DNA from: Sedimentisphaerales bacterium
Lineage (GTDB): Bacteria > Planctomycetota > Phycisphaerae > Sedimentisphaerales > Anaerobacaceae
Assembly: GCA_030603595.1 (NCBI GenBank)
Contig: JAUVXL010000001.1
Span: 1-59,901, forward strand
DNA: 59,901 bases
Direction: 5' to 3'
The position numbers and the translations under genes are program-made. Shown piece after piece: positions 41,177-50,100 of the stretch. Numbering within the stretch: the first letter of the stretch is position 1; each line of letters opens with the position of its first letter. Below the pieces are notes generated by a model that worked only from the letters and a program-made list of their open reading frames with translations, was not told where the DNA came from and ran no database searches.

Positions 41177-43093
41177 CTATTTATGACTTTGCAGATAGAT
41201 ACGGTACAACTCGAAGAAGGTCGGCCCGTCGAGAAGCTCGACCTTCGGATTCGCCTTCTTTATATCCTCGTATGCCCGCACATACCAGGTCGGGGTCTTG
41301 AGAATATTGCGGAACCAGTGAAACGGCGGATGCCCCTCTTTGCGCCGCTGACCGATGCGACTGACAACATGCGCCGCCGCATCCCTCGGATTGCCTTCGT
41401 TGACATCGTGGTCGAATCTCAGAATGGGCATATTCTTATGAAGCGCATTTGCAGGTCCGGCTGTCGGAACAATCCCATTGGGACTGAACGAAGCATAGCA
41501 ATCCAGGCCCGCCTCGTTGAGCTTGGGGCCGTTGCCGTAGATTATGAATCCGGTGATGCTCAGACCCCAGCGGTCGTAGAATTTCTTGCAATGCCGGGCC
41601 CAGGCGTCCAGACCGCTGGGCAGGTTGGAAATGCCTCGCGGCTCCTGGAGCATTCCTGGTTCGCAGTATCCGGCGCCGTTGTCGGCAGAGGCGAAGTAAT
41701 CGTTCGGCGTGGCCGTGCGACGCATATAGTCCATCGCCATCGGCACGCGCCGATCGAGCACCGGACTGATGCACCACATCAAAGGAATCTTGCCTCTGGC
41801 CGAATCGTCCCAGATATCCATCGTCCGCTGATATACCCAGGCGGCGCAATCATAATCGCCAACATAGAAAATCAGGAACTCTCGCCCGTCAAAGTTGACT
41901 CGGCCATCGCCGGTCAGATACCCGCGGCTGCGAAGCTCCTCGCGCGTCACCCATCGCTGAGGATACTTCTCCTTCAACGGAAAATGCGCATAGAAGGATG
42001 CGTTGGCCATTGCTCCATAGCCAATGGCGTCGGCATCCATAAAGCCGTTATAAGCGCTGATGACCTTGCCGTATTCCCACTCGGTCGGCACGGGCGCATG
42101 CTTGCCGCCTGCGCTGCCGTGGCTTGTATATTTGTGCGCCCAGGGAACGAAACCGCCTATGTGAATCATATTCTCCTTTCCGCCATGATTGTATGCGCTC
42201 AGGAGCAGTGCTTTTAGCGTATCGAGGTCCGTCCCTATCTTCTGGCCCGGATCATCGACGGGGGTCTCATCGCCCCAGGGATGCAGGTCGAAAAAGAAGG
42301 CCTTCTTGCTAATGAAGATGTCGTGATTTGTCAGGCAGTGATGATTCAGCACGGTATTCCGCGGCTTGTCAATCCAGTACTGGTCGAGATAATACGCGCC
42401 GTAGGAACCGTCGCACTTGCCCGTATCCATATATTTCTTCTTCGCCCACAGATAGGCATCGCACTTCGCCGAGCCGGTTGATGCCTGGTCCGTGCCCGGA
42501 ATTAGGCCCTCGCCCGTGAACATCGACGTTCCGTCCGGCTTTAGAAGCCAACATTTGACCGGCAGCCCGCGGCCGCGAGTGATAAGCCGCGTGTACAGGC
42601 TGTCGGGGGAGGTGTCGTAGCGAATGGGCAAAAGCCCGTCGGCCCCGGCGACTGTCGAAGCAACATTGCTCGTCGCCGCAACAGCCGGGTCATAGACAAC
42701 CGCCCCGCGAACGTGCGAGCGAAACGTTCGCACAAGATCAACGATATTCCCTACCACCTTCGTCTCTCGGCCATCAAGCCATTGATCGTCCTGGGAGAGC
42801 TTCTCAAACCAGTAGTCATCGACATTTCTCTTGCGGTGCTGAGAATCCACGAACGTGACGTAAAGCAATGGTCCGCTACGATTAACCAGGCCCTGCAAAG
42901 CGCTGACGGCATGACAATGGTCCCAGGCCATCCGCACCTGCTCCGGCTTGGAGACATCGATCTTCAACGTATAACGAAGATCGTAGATTCTTATCGGCGG
43001 AGCGGCATTACGCAAACCGGATGCGGCCTCAGCACGACAAGCTACAAGGCTCACTGTCACAGCCAATGCCGCCAATACTTTCGTCAACTTCAT
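41177..43093 (-). CDS. GxGYxYP-type putative glycoside hydrolase, secreted
   Basis: A 638-residue exported protein with a signal peptide ending near AEAASG (residue about 24). It belongs with the GxGYxYP putative glycoside hydrolase group. The name motif appears as NGAGYCEPGMLQEPRG, with Glu in place of the second Tyr. An N-terminal domain (about 40-300) contains YDLRYTLKI, and the C-terminal part is a barrel-like domain. The ATG at 43093 follows GGCAGGAA; the frame is open to 43225 but that lies in a dispersed repeat. It is located between namZ and the AmiE-like gene, so a role in peptidoglycan or amino-sugar glycan breakdown is possible. The substrate is unknown. Confidence 0.75.
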   Translation of the reverse strand: MKLTKVLAALAVTVSLVACRAEAASGLRNAAPPIRIYDLRYTLKIDVSKPEQVRMAWDHCHAVSALQGLVNRSGPLLYVTFVDSQHRKRNVDDYWFEKLSQDDQWLDGRETKVVGNIVDLVRTFRSHVRGAVVYDPAVAATSNVASTVAGADGLLPIRYDTSPDSLYTRLITRGRGLPVKCWLLKPDGTSMFTGEGLIPGTDQASTGSAKCDAYLWAKKKYMDTGKCDGSYGAYYLDQYWIDKPRNTVLNHHCLTNHDIFISKKAFFFDLHPWGDETPVDDPGQKIGTDLDTLKALLLSAYNHGGKENMIHIGGFVPWAHKYTSHGSAGGKHAPVPTEWEYGKVISAYNGFMDADAIGYGAMANASFYAHFPLKEKYPQRWVTREELRSRGYLTGDGRVNFDGREFLIFYVGDYDCAAWVYQRTMDIWDDSARGKIPLMWCISPVLDRRVPMAMDYMRRTATPNDYFASADNGAGYCEPGMLQEPRGISNLPSGLDAWARHCKKFYDRWGLSITGFIIYGNGPKLNEAGLDCYASFSPNGIVPTAGPANALHKNMPILRFDHDVNEGNPRDAAAHVVSRIGQRRKEGHPPFHWFRNILKTPTWYVRAYEDIKKANPKVELLDGPTFFELYRIYLQSHK

Positions 43094-43143
43094 TTCCTGC
43101 CCTTTGCCCACAAAAACCATAATTTGCTGCGGTTTCACGAAAT

Positions 43144-43224
43144 TGTCATTGCGAGGCCTGAAAGGCCGTGGCAATCTCCGGCTTGCGGACGGTTGGAGAT
43201 TGCTTCGCTTCGCTCGCAATGACA
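43144..43224. repeat. Inverted-repeat element of the CATTGCGAGG type
   Basis: TGTCATTGCGAG (43144-43155) and CTCGCAATGACA (43213-43224) are complementary ends. Between them are GGCAATCTCC and GGAGATTGCTTCG, which also pair. This is a frequent dispersed repeat type in bacterial genomes. It overlaps the upstream region of the GxGYxYP-type gene. Confidence 0.75.
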
Positions 43225-43362
43225 ACTCGTCAAATCACGAGCAGCAACAGAGGACTTAACGCCCGTTTCCAAGAAGTGAAGTATAACAAGACCGGCGACA
43301 AAATTCACCAGTTATGATAGAATACTTGCTCGGTTAGCATTTTGCCTGAAAAGGTTGCTGAT

Positions 43363-44514
43363 ATGAAATTAGGACAGATTGCCGGAATACTTCTTGCGTT
43401 GTCACTGTGCATGGTCACGGGTTGTCAATCCTCTGCGACAAAGATCGCCATAGAGAAATTGAAAACCATCGACGAGATCGTTGATGGAGAAATCGAGAAA
43501 GGCAACTTTCCCGGCGCCGTGGTCTTGGTGGGGCGGGATGAAAAGATTCTCTACCGCAGGGCCTTCGGAAACCAGATGATAACGCCTCGCAAGGAGGCAA
43601 TGAACGAGCAGACGGTCTTCGACATAGCCTCGCTGACCAAACCGATCGCCACGGCCGCATCGATAATGATCCTGCGAGACCGGGGTAGGATTAAACTGAG
43701 CGACTATGTCCACCAATACCTTCCCGCTTTTGCCTGCGAAGGCAAGGAAGATGCGACAATCAAGCATCTCTTGACGCACACGTCCGGCCTGCCGGCATAT
43801 ACCAGTGCGAGTAACCTGGCCGAACAATTCGGCAGCCCCTGCCCGGACAAAGTGATTGAAAAGATATGCAGCCTAAAGGCGAGAGAAAAGCCGGGGCGGG
43901 AGTTTCGATACAGTTGTCTGGGCTATATTACCTTGGCGAAGATTGTCGAAACAGTCAGCGCTAAGAGAATCAATCAATTCGCGGCAGAGAACATCTTCGA
44001 GCCGCTGAAGATGGAACGCACCGCTTTCAAGCCACGGGAATCGTGGAGGGACAACATTGCGGCGACGGAGGTCGTCAAGGGACAACCGCTCCGCGGCACG
44101 GTCCACGACCCGCTCGCCCGACTGATGGACGAGATATCAGGCAATGCGGGAGTATTCTCAACCGCCGACGACCTGGCAATATTCTGCCGAATGCTACTCA
44201 ATAAAGGCACATACAACGGCGCACGAATCCTCGACCCCAAATCCGTTCGTTTGCTCACTACTGTCTTATCCCACGGGCGGGCCTGCGGGTTCGACGTTGA
44301 ATCCGGCTACTCCTGGATCAAAGGCGCCAACGCCCCGGAAGGAACATTCTGCCACAGCGGCTATACGGGGACTTCAATCGTCTGCGACCCGGCGAGCAAG
44401 ATCTATATCATCATCCTCACCAACAGGGCCCACCCCGACGACAAAGGAACTGTCAAGCCCGTCCGCACGAAAGTTGCAGACATCGCCTTTGAGATACTCA
44501 AAGAGACCGAATAG
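43363..44514 (+). CDS. Serine hydrolase of the beta-lactamase/AmiE family, lipoprotein
   Basis: A 383-residue secreted serine hydrolase. The signal peptide ends in the lipobox MVTGC. FDIASLTKPIATAA holds the SxxK nucleophile motif (about residue 92). The second motif is YSC in FRYSCLGYITLAK, where YxN is usual. HSGYTG replaces KTG near the C terminus, as in AmiE-type and esterase members. The ATG at 43363 follows AAAAGG. In Bacillus subtilis the AmiE enzyme of this fold removes peptides from MurNAc next to namZ. The nearness of namZ, murQ and anmK favours that role over antibiotic resistance. Esterase activity is the alternative. Confidence 0.85.
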   Translation: MKLGQIAGILLALSLCMVTGCQSSATKIAIEKLKTIDEIVDGEIEKGNFPGAVVLVGRDEKILYRRAFGNQMITPRKEAMNEQTVFDIASLTKPIATAASIMILRDRGRIKLSDYVHQYLPAFACEGKEDATIKHLLTHTSGLPAYTSASNLAEQFGSPCPDKVIEKICSLKAREKPGREFRYSCLGYITLAKIVETVSAKRINQFAAENIFEPLKMERTAFKPRESWRDNIAATEVVKGQPLRGTVHDPLARLMDEISGNAGVFSTADDLAIFCRMLLNKGTYNGARILDPKSVRLLTTVLSHGRACGFDVESGYSWIKGANAPEGTFCHSGYTGTSIVCDPASKIYIIILTNRAHPDDKGTVKPVRTKVADIAFEILKETE

Positions 44515-44555
44515 AGATGGCGCCGCGGGGCTGTTGAAAAAGTTCAAATTCACCA

Positions 44556-44642
44556 CAAAAGGGTGGCACGGTCAAACTCGTTTGGCCAGTACCGAGACAC
44601 CAACCCACAGCAAAAGGGTGGCACGGTCAAACTCGTTTGGCC
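44556..44642. repeat. Two direct repeats related to the 50-bp array
   Basis: CAAAAGGGTGGCACGGTCAA continuing to ACTCGTTTGGCC occurs at 44556-44587 and 44611-44642, 55 bp apart. The reverse complement (GGCCAAACGAGTTTGACCGT) is recognisably related to the unit at 911-1110. The convergent serine hydrolase and HEAT genes flank it. Confidence 0.75.
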
Positions 44643-44720
44643 GTGTGTCCAGACCGCCCACCTTTACTGCGCTGCGCTGATCAACATAGGCCGGTCAATG
44701 CTGCATCGGCTTCGCAGGAA

Positions 44721-45440
44721 TCAATATGCTTTGATCTTCTTGATGGCCTTATCGGCTTGCTCGCGCACTTGGATATCCGTATCCTCGGCCCTCACTTTTT
44801 CGAGCGTGCCGATTAGATTCAAATTCTTCACCTCTCCGAAGGATTCGGCCACCTGCCTGCGCAATTCAGGGTCGGGGTCCGTCAGAATGATCTCTTTGAG
44901 AGCCTTTCTAACGTTATCGTCGAATGAGTATCCGGCCAATTCGGCGATGGCCTTAATCTGCGCGGCTTTGTCGCCGATTTTAAGCACCTTTAGCAGTTGG
45001 CTCTTCTTGTTGCGCACCTTGGCGAACAACTTAGCGTTGGCCGGGTCGTAGGTCGGGTTGTATTCGCAGCGCTTCGGCTCGACGATTACGCGACTGCCGG
45101 TAACAACGCGCCGAGTTCTGAGAATCCGTGGGGCCGCGTACACCGGCCAATAGCTGCCGATGTAAATGCTCGTCCCGGACGAACAGGAATGCCATCGGCC
45201 TAAAGAACTGTAGTATCGCCCCCTGTCCATCCAGTGGTATCGGTCGTGGTCCAGCCAGCCGTAGTAGCCGCTGTGCCATCCGCAATGCGGAAAATGGCTA
45301 CGGTAGAGGCTTGAATGATAATGGCCCGCGGACGTGCCGAAGCCAATGTGAAAACTGCTGCGTGCCGAGGCCGGGCCGGGCGAAACGAGCAGAACAGACA
45401 TGAAACCTGCCGTAATCAAAATGATTCTTAGCGTTCTCAT
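44721..45440 (-). CDS. Secreted protein with His/Tyr-rich segment and HEAT repeats
   Basis: A 239-residue exported protein. The signal peptide ends near GPASA (residue 26). Residues about 28-100 are rich in His, Tyr, Gly and Ser (for example HYHSSLYRSHFPHCGWHSGY), resembling spacers in planctomycete cell-surface proteins. Residues about 145-235 form alpha-helical HEAT-like repeats: SFDDNVRKALKEIILTDPDP and PELRRQVAESFGEVKN. No enzymatic motif is visible. A structural or binding role at the cell surface is inferred. It is a single gene convergent to the serine hydrolase. Confidence 0.7.
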   Translation of the reverse strand: MRTLRIILITAGFMSVLLVSPGPASARSSFHIGFGTSAGHYHSSLYRSHFPHCGWHSGYYGWLDHDRYHWMDRGRYYSSLGRWHSCSSGTSIYIGSYWPVYAAPRILRTRRVVTGSRVIVEPKRCEYNPTYDPANAKLFAKVRNKKSQLLKVLKIGDKAAQIKAIAELAGYSFDDNVRKALKEIILTDPDPELRRQVAESFGEVKNLNLIGTLEKVRAEDTDIQVREQADKAIKKIKAY

Positions 45441-45558
45441 TTTCTTGCCCTATCTACAGTCAAACCACACCTGTATGGTTCTACAAATATCTTAGCACAT
45501 CTGCGGATATTTGTCAACCACCACAGCAGCAATTCGGGCCTCGACAAGCCGGAAGATA

Positions 45559-47106
45559 CTATCCGGAAGCCTGTTTTTGCGGTGTTTTCTTGCGTGCTTT
45601 TTTCTTCGGCTTTCTTTGCCCTGCTCGGGCGTCCTGCTCGGCCATGAATTTCTTCAGCGCCTCCGGCGAATCGTACGCCTTCAGAGCCTCCAAAGCCGGG
45701 TCCCCGGTGCGCTTCATCCACTGGAGCAACTGCCCGCGCATTTTCTCAATTTCCTTCTTGTACCTGGGGTCATCGGCAAGATTGTTCAGGGCGTCGGGGT
45801 CGTTCTCGAAATCGTAGAATTCCTCCACTACCCGATACTGGAAGAGCTTGACGCGTGCGGCGATTTCGGGATTGTTTTGCGCGGCGGCCTGCATAGCCTT
45901 GAACGTCAGGCCGGACTGCGATTCGTTCCTGAATATCCGTTTTCCGTCCGCCCACGGATTGAAGATGTAGCCGAACCGATGGTTCTGCACGGTGCGCATC
46001 GGAAAGCGACGACGCCCGGAGGTCTGATGAAACTGCGTGAAGACCATCTCTCGACCGCTCTGCCGTTTGCCCAAAAGAACAGGCATAAATGTAAAACCGT
46101 CCATCCCTTCCGGCCCGGTCAAGCCGGCGGCGTCGAGTGCGGTCGGCATGAAGTCGATGCCGGAGATAAAATGACGCTTATCCACGGTCCCGGCCTTGAT
46201 CCTGCCCGGCCAGCACGCAATCCAGGGCGTCTTGGTGCTGTGCAGATAGCAGTTGGTCTTGGAAAACGGCAGCGCCATCCCGTTATCGGAGAGGAACATC
46301 GTCAGCGTGTTCTTAGCCTGGCCGGATTCGCGAAGCGCCAGCATCACCCCGCCAACGGTGTCGTCGCATCGGCGGACGGAACTGTAATACTGGGCTATCT
46401 CTTTTCGCACATTCGGTATGTCGGGCAAGAAGCCGGGGACTTCGATTTCCTCAGCTTTATACACGCGCGAAGGCGCCGGGACATCCTTGAATCTGTCGCC
46501 TTCCTGCCGGCTTGCGTGGAACGGCCTGTGCGGGTCGTGCGAATTGGCCATCAGGAAAAACGGCTTATCCTCATTCGCCGCCCTCTCCAGGAAACCTTTC
46601 GCGAACTTGTAGTAAAGCTGCGGATTACGCCCATACCCCACCTCTGCAAAGTCCCTGGCTATATCCCACTTGAATTTCGCCCTCGGAGCAAGGTGAGTAA
46701 CCTTGCCGAGGATGCCGTTAAGATAGCCGGCTTCGTGAAGATGCTCCTGGAGCGTGGGCACGGCGGTATTGATAGGCTGAAAACCCTCGGCCCCGTTGCG
46801 GTGCGGATACCGCCCGGTCATCAGAACGGATCGGCTGGGCTGGCAGACGGCTATGGTAATGTGGGCATACTCAAAGCGAAGCCCTTCGGAGGCAAGCCGG
46901 TCGATATTGGGCGTGATATCAGGGGTCCGCCCGCCGAAGCAGCCGGGCGCATCCCAGTTCATATCGTCGGCGGTTATCAGCAGTATGTTCGGCTGTTTTC
47001 TTTCTCTACCCGCTGCGAATCTCGGCAGCCGCCCCGCCGCAATCATCGCGGTCCCCAATCCTATCGCTTCTAAAAACCGACGACGTGTAATCGAGATTGC
47101 ACTCAT
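45559..47106 (-). CDS. Tat-exported arylsulfatase, Cys-type
   Basis: A 515-residue type I sulfatase. The Tat signal is ITRRRFLEAIGLGTAMIAAG. PNILLITADDMNWDAPGCFG has the metal-binding DD, IAVCQPSRSVLMTG the CxPSR formylglycine motif, and FLSDNGMALPF the later metal site. A 20-residue Lys/Arg-rich tail closes the protein. The ATG at 47106 follows GAGGAG; four upstream codons are not needed. It begins 8 nt after the PQQ-propeller gene stop, so the two form an operon. This sulfatase is not close to the other three by position and may act on a different glycan. Confidence 0.95.
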   Translation of the reverse strand: MSAISITRRRFLEAIGLGTAMIAAGRLPRFAAGRERKQPNILLITADDMNWDAPGCFGGRTPDITPNIDRLASEGLRFEYAHITIAVCQPSRSVLMTGRYPHRNGAEGFQPINTAVPTLQEHLHEAGYLNGILGKVTHLAPRAKFKWDIARDFAEVGYGRNPQLYYKFAKGFLERAANEDKPFFLMANSHDPHRPFHASRQEGDRFKDVPAPSRVYKAEEIEVPGFLPDIPNVRKEIAQYYSSVRRCDDTVGGVMLALRESGQAKNTLTMFLSDNGMALPFSKTNCYLHSTKTPWIACWPGRIKAGTVDKRHFISGIDFMPTALDAAGLTGPEGMDGFTFMPVLLGKRQSGREMVFTQFHQTSGRRRFPMRTVQNHRFGYIFNPWADGKRIFRNESQSGLTFKAMQAAAQNNPEIAARVKLFQYRVVEEFYDFENDPDALNNLADDPRYKKEIEKMRGQLLQWMKRTGDPALEALKAYDSPEALKKFMAEQDARAGQRKPKKKARKKTPQKQASG

Positions 47107-47114
47107 TATTCTCC

Positions 47115-50100
47115 TCACTTGCCGGCATCGGCTACCTTTGTTTCTCTGACCAACTCGACGCCGCAGAGCAGCGGCATTGTGCCGACGGACGATGCCTTCT
47201 CGTTCTTCGCAACAAGCTCTATCTCAAGGTCGAGATCGACTCCGACGCCCGCAACTTCTCGAACAACAGCCTTGCCGGCTGCTCCGGCCTGCCCGGCAAT
47301 ATCCACGTTTTCCAGAACCACCTTGCCCTGCAGCTTAACATCGAAAGCGCGTTTGCCCGCCTCGGTATTATCGAAGTCCGCGAAGTACAACCTCACCGTA
47401 TATTCAGCCGGCTTATCGCCCTCGGAAAGAAGGGGCACAACGCAGCGCTTGAGTCCGCGGGCGCAGGAAGTATAGACCCACGGCGTGTCCGTCCCGGCGA
47501 CCGGCGTAGCCTCAGTGCTGCGACGATCATAGCCTCCCCTCTCGATGAATTCTGTCTTTAGCGGGAACGAGATGCCCATCGCCGCCCTGTCACCGGGCAA
47601 CGATGGTCGCGGATACCCGAACCACAGAATCCCGGCCGGATCGCGTCTGTCGCCCGCGGCGCCGAGATTCAAGGCCAGGTGTCGAACGGGCGTATTGGAC
47701 CCGCCTGTGCCATATATCGCCCATCTTTCATAATCCGGACGCGGCTCCAAAGCGACCGAACAAATTATCGGGAACAGGCAAACGCAACCTGCGCTCGCTT
47801 CCGGCATAAGCGCCAGACCGTCGGCGGGAATCGCATTGATCCAACATCCGAGGCGGTGGCCTGCAAAATGGCGTATGCCGCTGTCCTCGAGAAGATCATA
47901 GTAGCTCGTGAAGCCCGAACGCATGAACAGCATCTGTGCGCACGCCGAGACGGCGCCGCAGTGATGCCCCGGACGGAACACCTCCCATATCTCCTGCTTT
48001 CCCGTAACCGGATGGCTGCGCATCTTCTCCTCGCCGGTCTTGAGGTCGAACGCCCACGGCTCGGCGATAACTGTATCGCCGACGATCACAGGACGATGGC
48101 GATAGTTGGCGTCTTTCGCCCACAACACCCCGCCCGTCTTGGCCGAGAGCGCCACGAGCCTACGCTCCGCAAACTCCCCCGAAAGGAACTGCCGCCAATA
48201 ATGCCCATTTGCGTTGGCCCCGCATATAACCACGACTCCATTACTATACATTATTGTCAGTTCGCCGCCGCCTATGCCGATCTTGCTGCAGTCAGTCACG
48301 TCCACCGGCTTTTCCCAAATCTTGCCGCCGGTGCGGGCGTCGAGGGCGACGGCAAGACGAGCGTCGATTTTCTTCTGCGCCGCCTCTGCCTTTTTCGCCG
48401 CTTCGCCGCTGAGACTTTTCAGATGCGCCTTGTCCTGCTGGAGCAATTCCTCGCGCTGCTCGGGCGTTATCGAACTGTCGATGAAGAAGACCCAACCGTC
48501 GCCGATGGCGATAGTCAGGTTGACAATGTTCTTGCCGGAATGGCTCCATAGAGGCCTGTTCTCGTCCGTGTCAACAGCAAAAACCGAATTCGATACCCCC
48601 CTGCTCGTCGTTGAAGTGCCGTAGATAATGCCGTCAACATAAGCAACGTATCCCCACTTCGGGTATTCGCCCTCCCTTCCCGGCGGCAAATTGTATGTCG
48701 CTCGCGTTTCGCCGGTCTCGGCATCTAAACGCAGGCACTTGTCCTGGACCGCAACGAAGAAGCTGTCCTCGGAGGCGGCGATGTTACTGCACTCATATCT
48801 CTTGAGGCGTGTGCGCATTGCGCCGGGAATTTTGCGCTCCCAGAGCTTAACGGCGTTGTACGAATCATAGACCATTACAACGTTCTCGCCCTGGATAAAC
48901 ATACGTCCGTTGACGGCCAGCGGCGCCGCGGCGGCATCGTGACGGTTCACCATCGGCGCCGGCCCCGGCTCGCCAAACCACAGTAAACCCATCGGCCCGG
49001 CGACGATTCTGTCGTCGCTGCACGCCGTATTGCCAGGCTCGGCATACTGATGCGTCCATTTGCCTGCTCCCGGCAAAGGTCCGCGTCTGGCCGTTGCCCA
49101 AACGCCGTTCGTATGGCTGATGCGACATTTGCCCAACTGCAACTCATCAAACCATTTCTTGATGTCATACCAGGACAATTTCCCGGCCTTACCCGGCGCG
49201 CCTGCCGGCGCCCCGAGGCATATCACGCCGCCGCACGGCTTCAAATGTCGGACAAGTTTCGCCTGCTCGCCCGGTATTTGTCCGGTCAGCAGCATACTAT
49301 CGGAAACAATCAAATTAGCGAAGTAGTTCGAATAGGGCAGGTTGGACAACTCGCCCTGATCGACGAGGACGCGATAACCGTACAGACCGGCCGAATCCAA
49401 GGCCCGCCTTGCAGCGACGACCTTCTTTGCGTCGGGCTCCACCGCAACAATCATCAACTCTGTTCGCTTGGCCAACTCCCAGGCAAGGCGTCCTCGCTCG
49501 CCGCCGAGGATCAGGCAGTAACCCTTCGTTACTCCGCTTTCCATAACAATCGCTTCGGCAGCGGCCTGATAGACAGCAGTCAACTCGTCTTCAGGATATG
49601 GGCTGGCCGCAGGGGGCTCGATCAGACTGATTACCAGGGCTTCGGATTCCGCGGCTGCAGGCGAAGCAAAGCAGTAAATCTCGCCTGTATTGGTGCTAAC
49701 ATAGAGTCGCCCGTTGGCGACGGCCAGGCCGCGGGCTTTGCCATCGACCTTCGCATCCCAGGCAGCCTCGCCGCTGTCACGACGATACGCGTTGACCTGT
49801 CCTTGTCCGCCGACGAAGACAAGATTCTCGCACAGTATCAACTCAGCATCGGACGAACTCGGCACGCTCCACTTGATCGACGGCGTAATATTCTCGCGGT
49901 AAAGCTTGTCCAACTCCTTTTCCGCCGCGGCCAACTGTTCCTGACGCTTCTTGCGGGCGTCTCCTTTCGCGCTTCTGACGCTGCTCCGCAATCCCTTTAT
50001 CTTGTATTCGAGAGAATTTCGCTTTCTGCTGGCCTCGGCGTACTTTGTCCGGTCCATCGCTATGATTTGTTTCCCGGTCGCCATATAAGCCATATCCCCC

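Noticed and set aside
43363-44514. Antibiotic-resistance beta-lactamase
   Set aside because: The YxN and KTG motifs are replaced by YSC and HxG, and the neighbours are MurNAc genes. An AmiE-like or esterase role fits better.
45511-47073. 520-codon plus-strand open frame
   Set aside because: Exact antisense of the sulfatase at 45559-47106, which has all sulfatase motifs.
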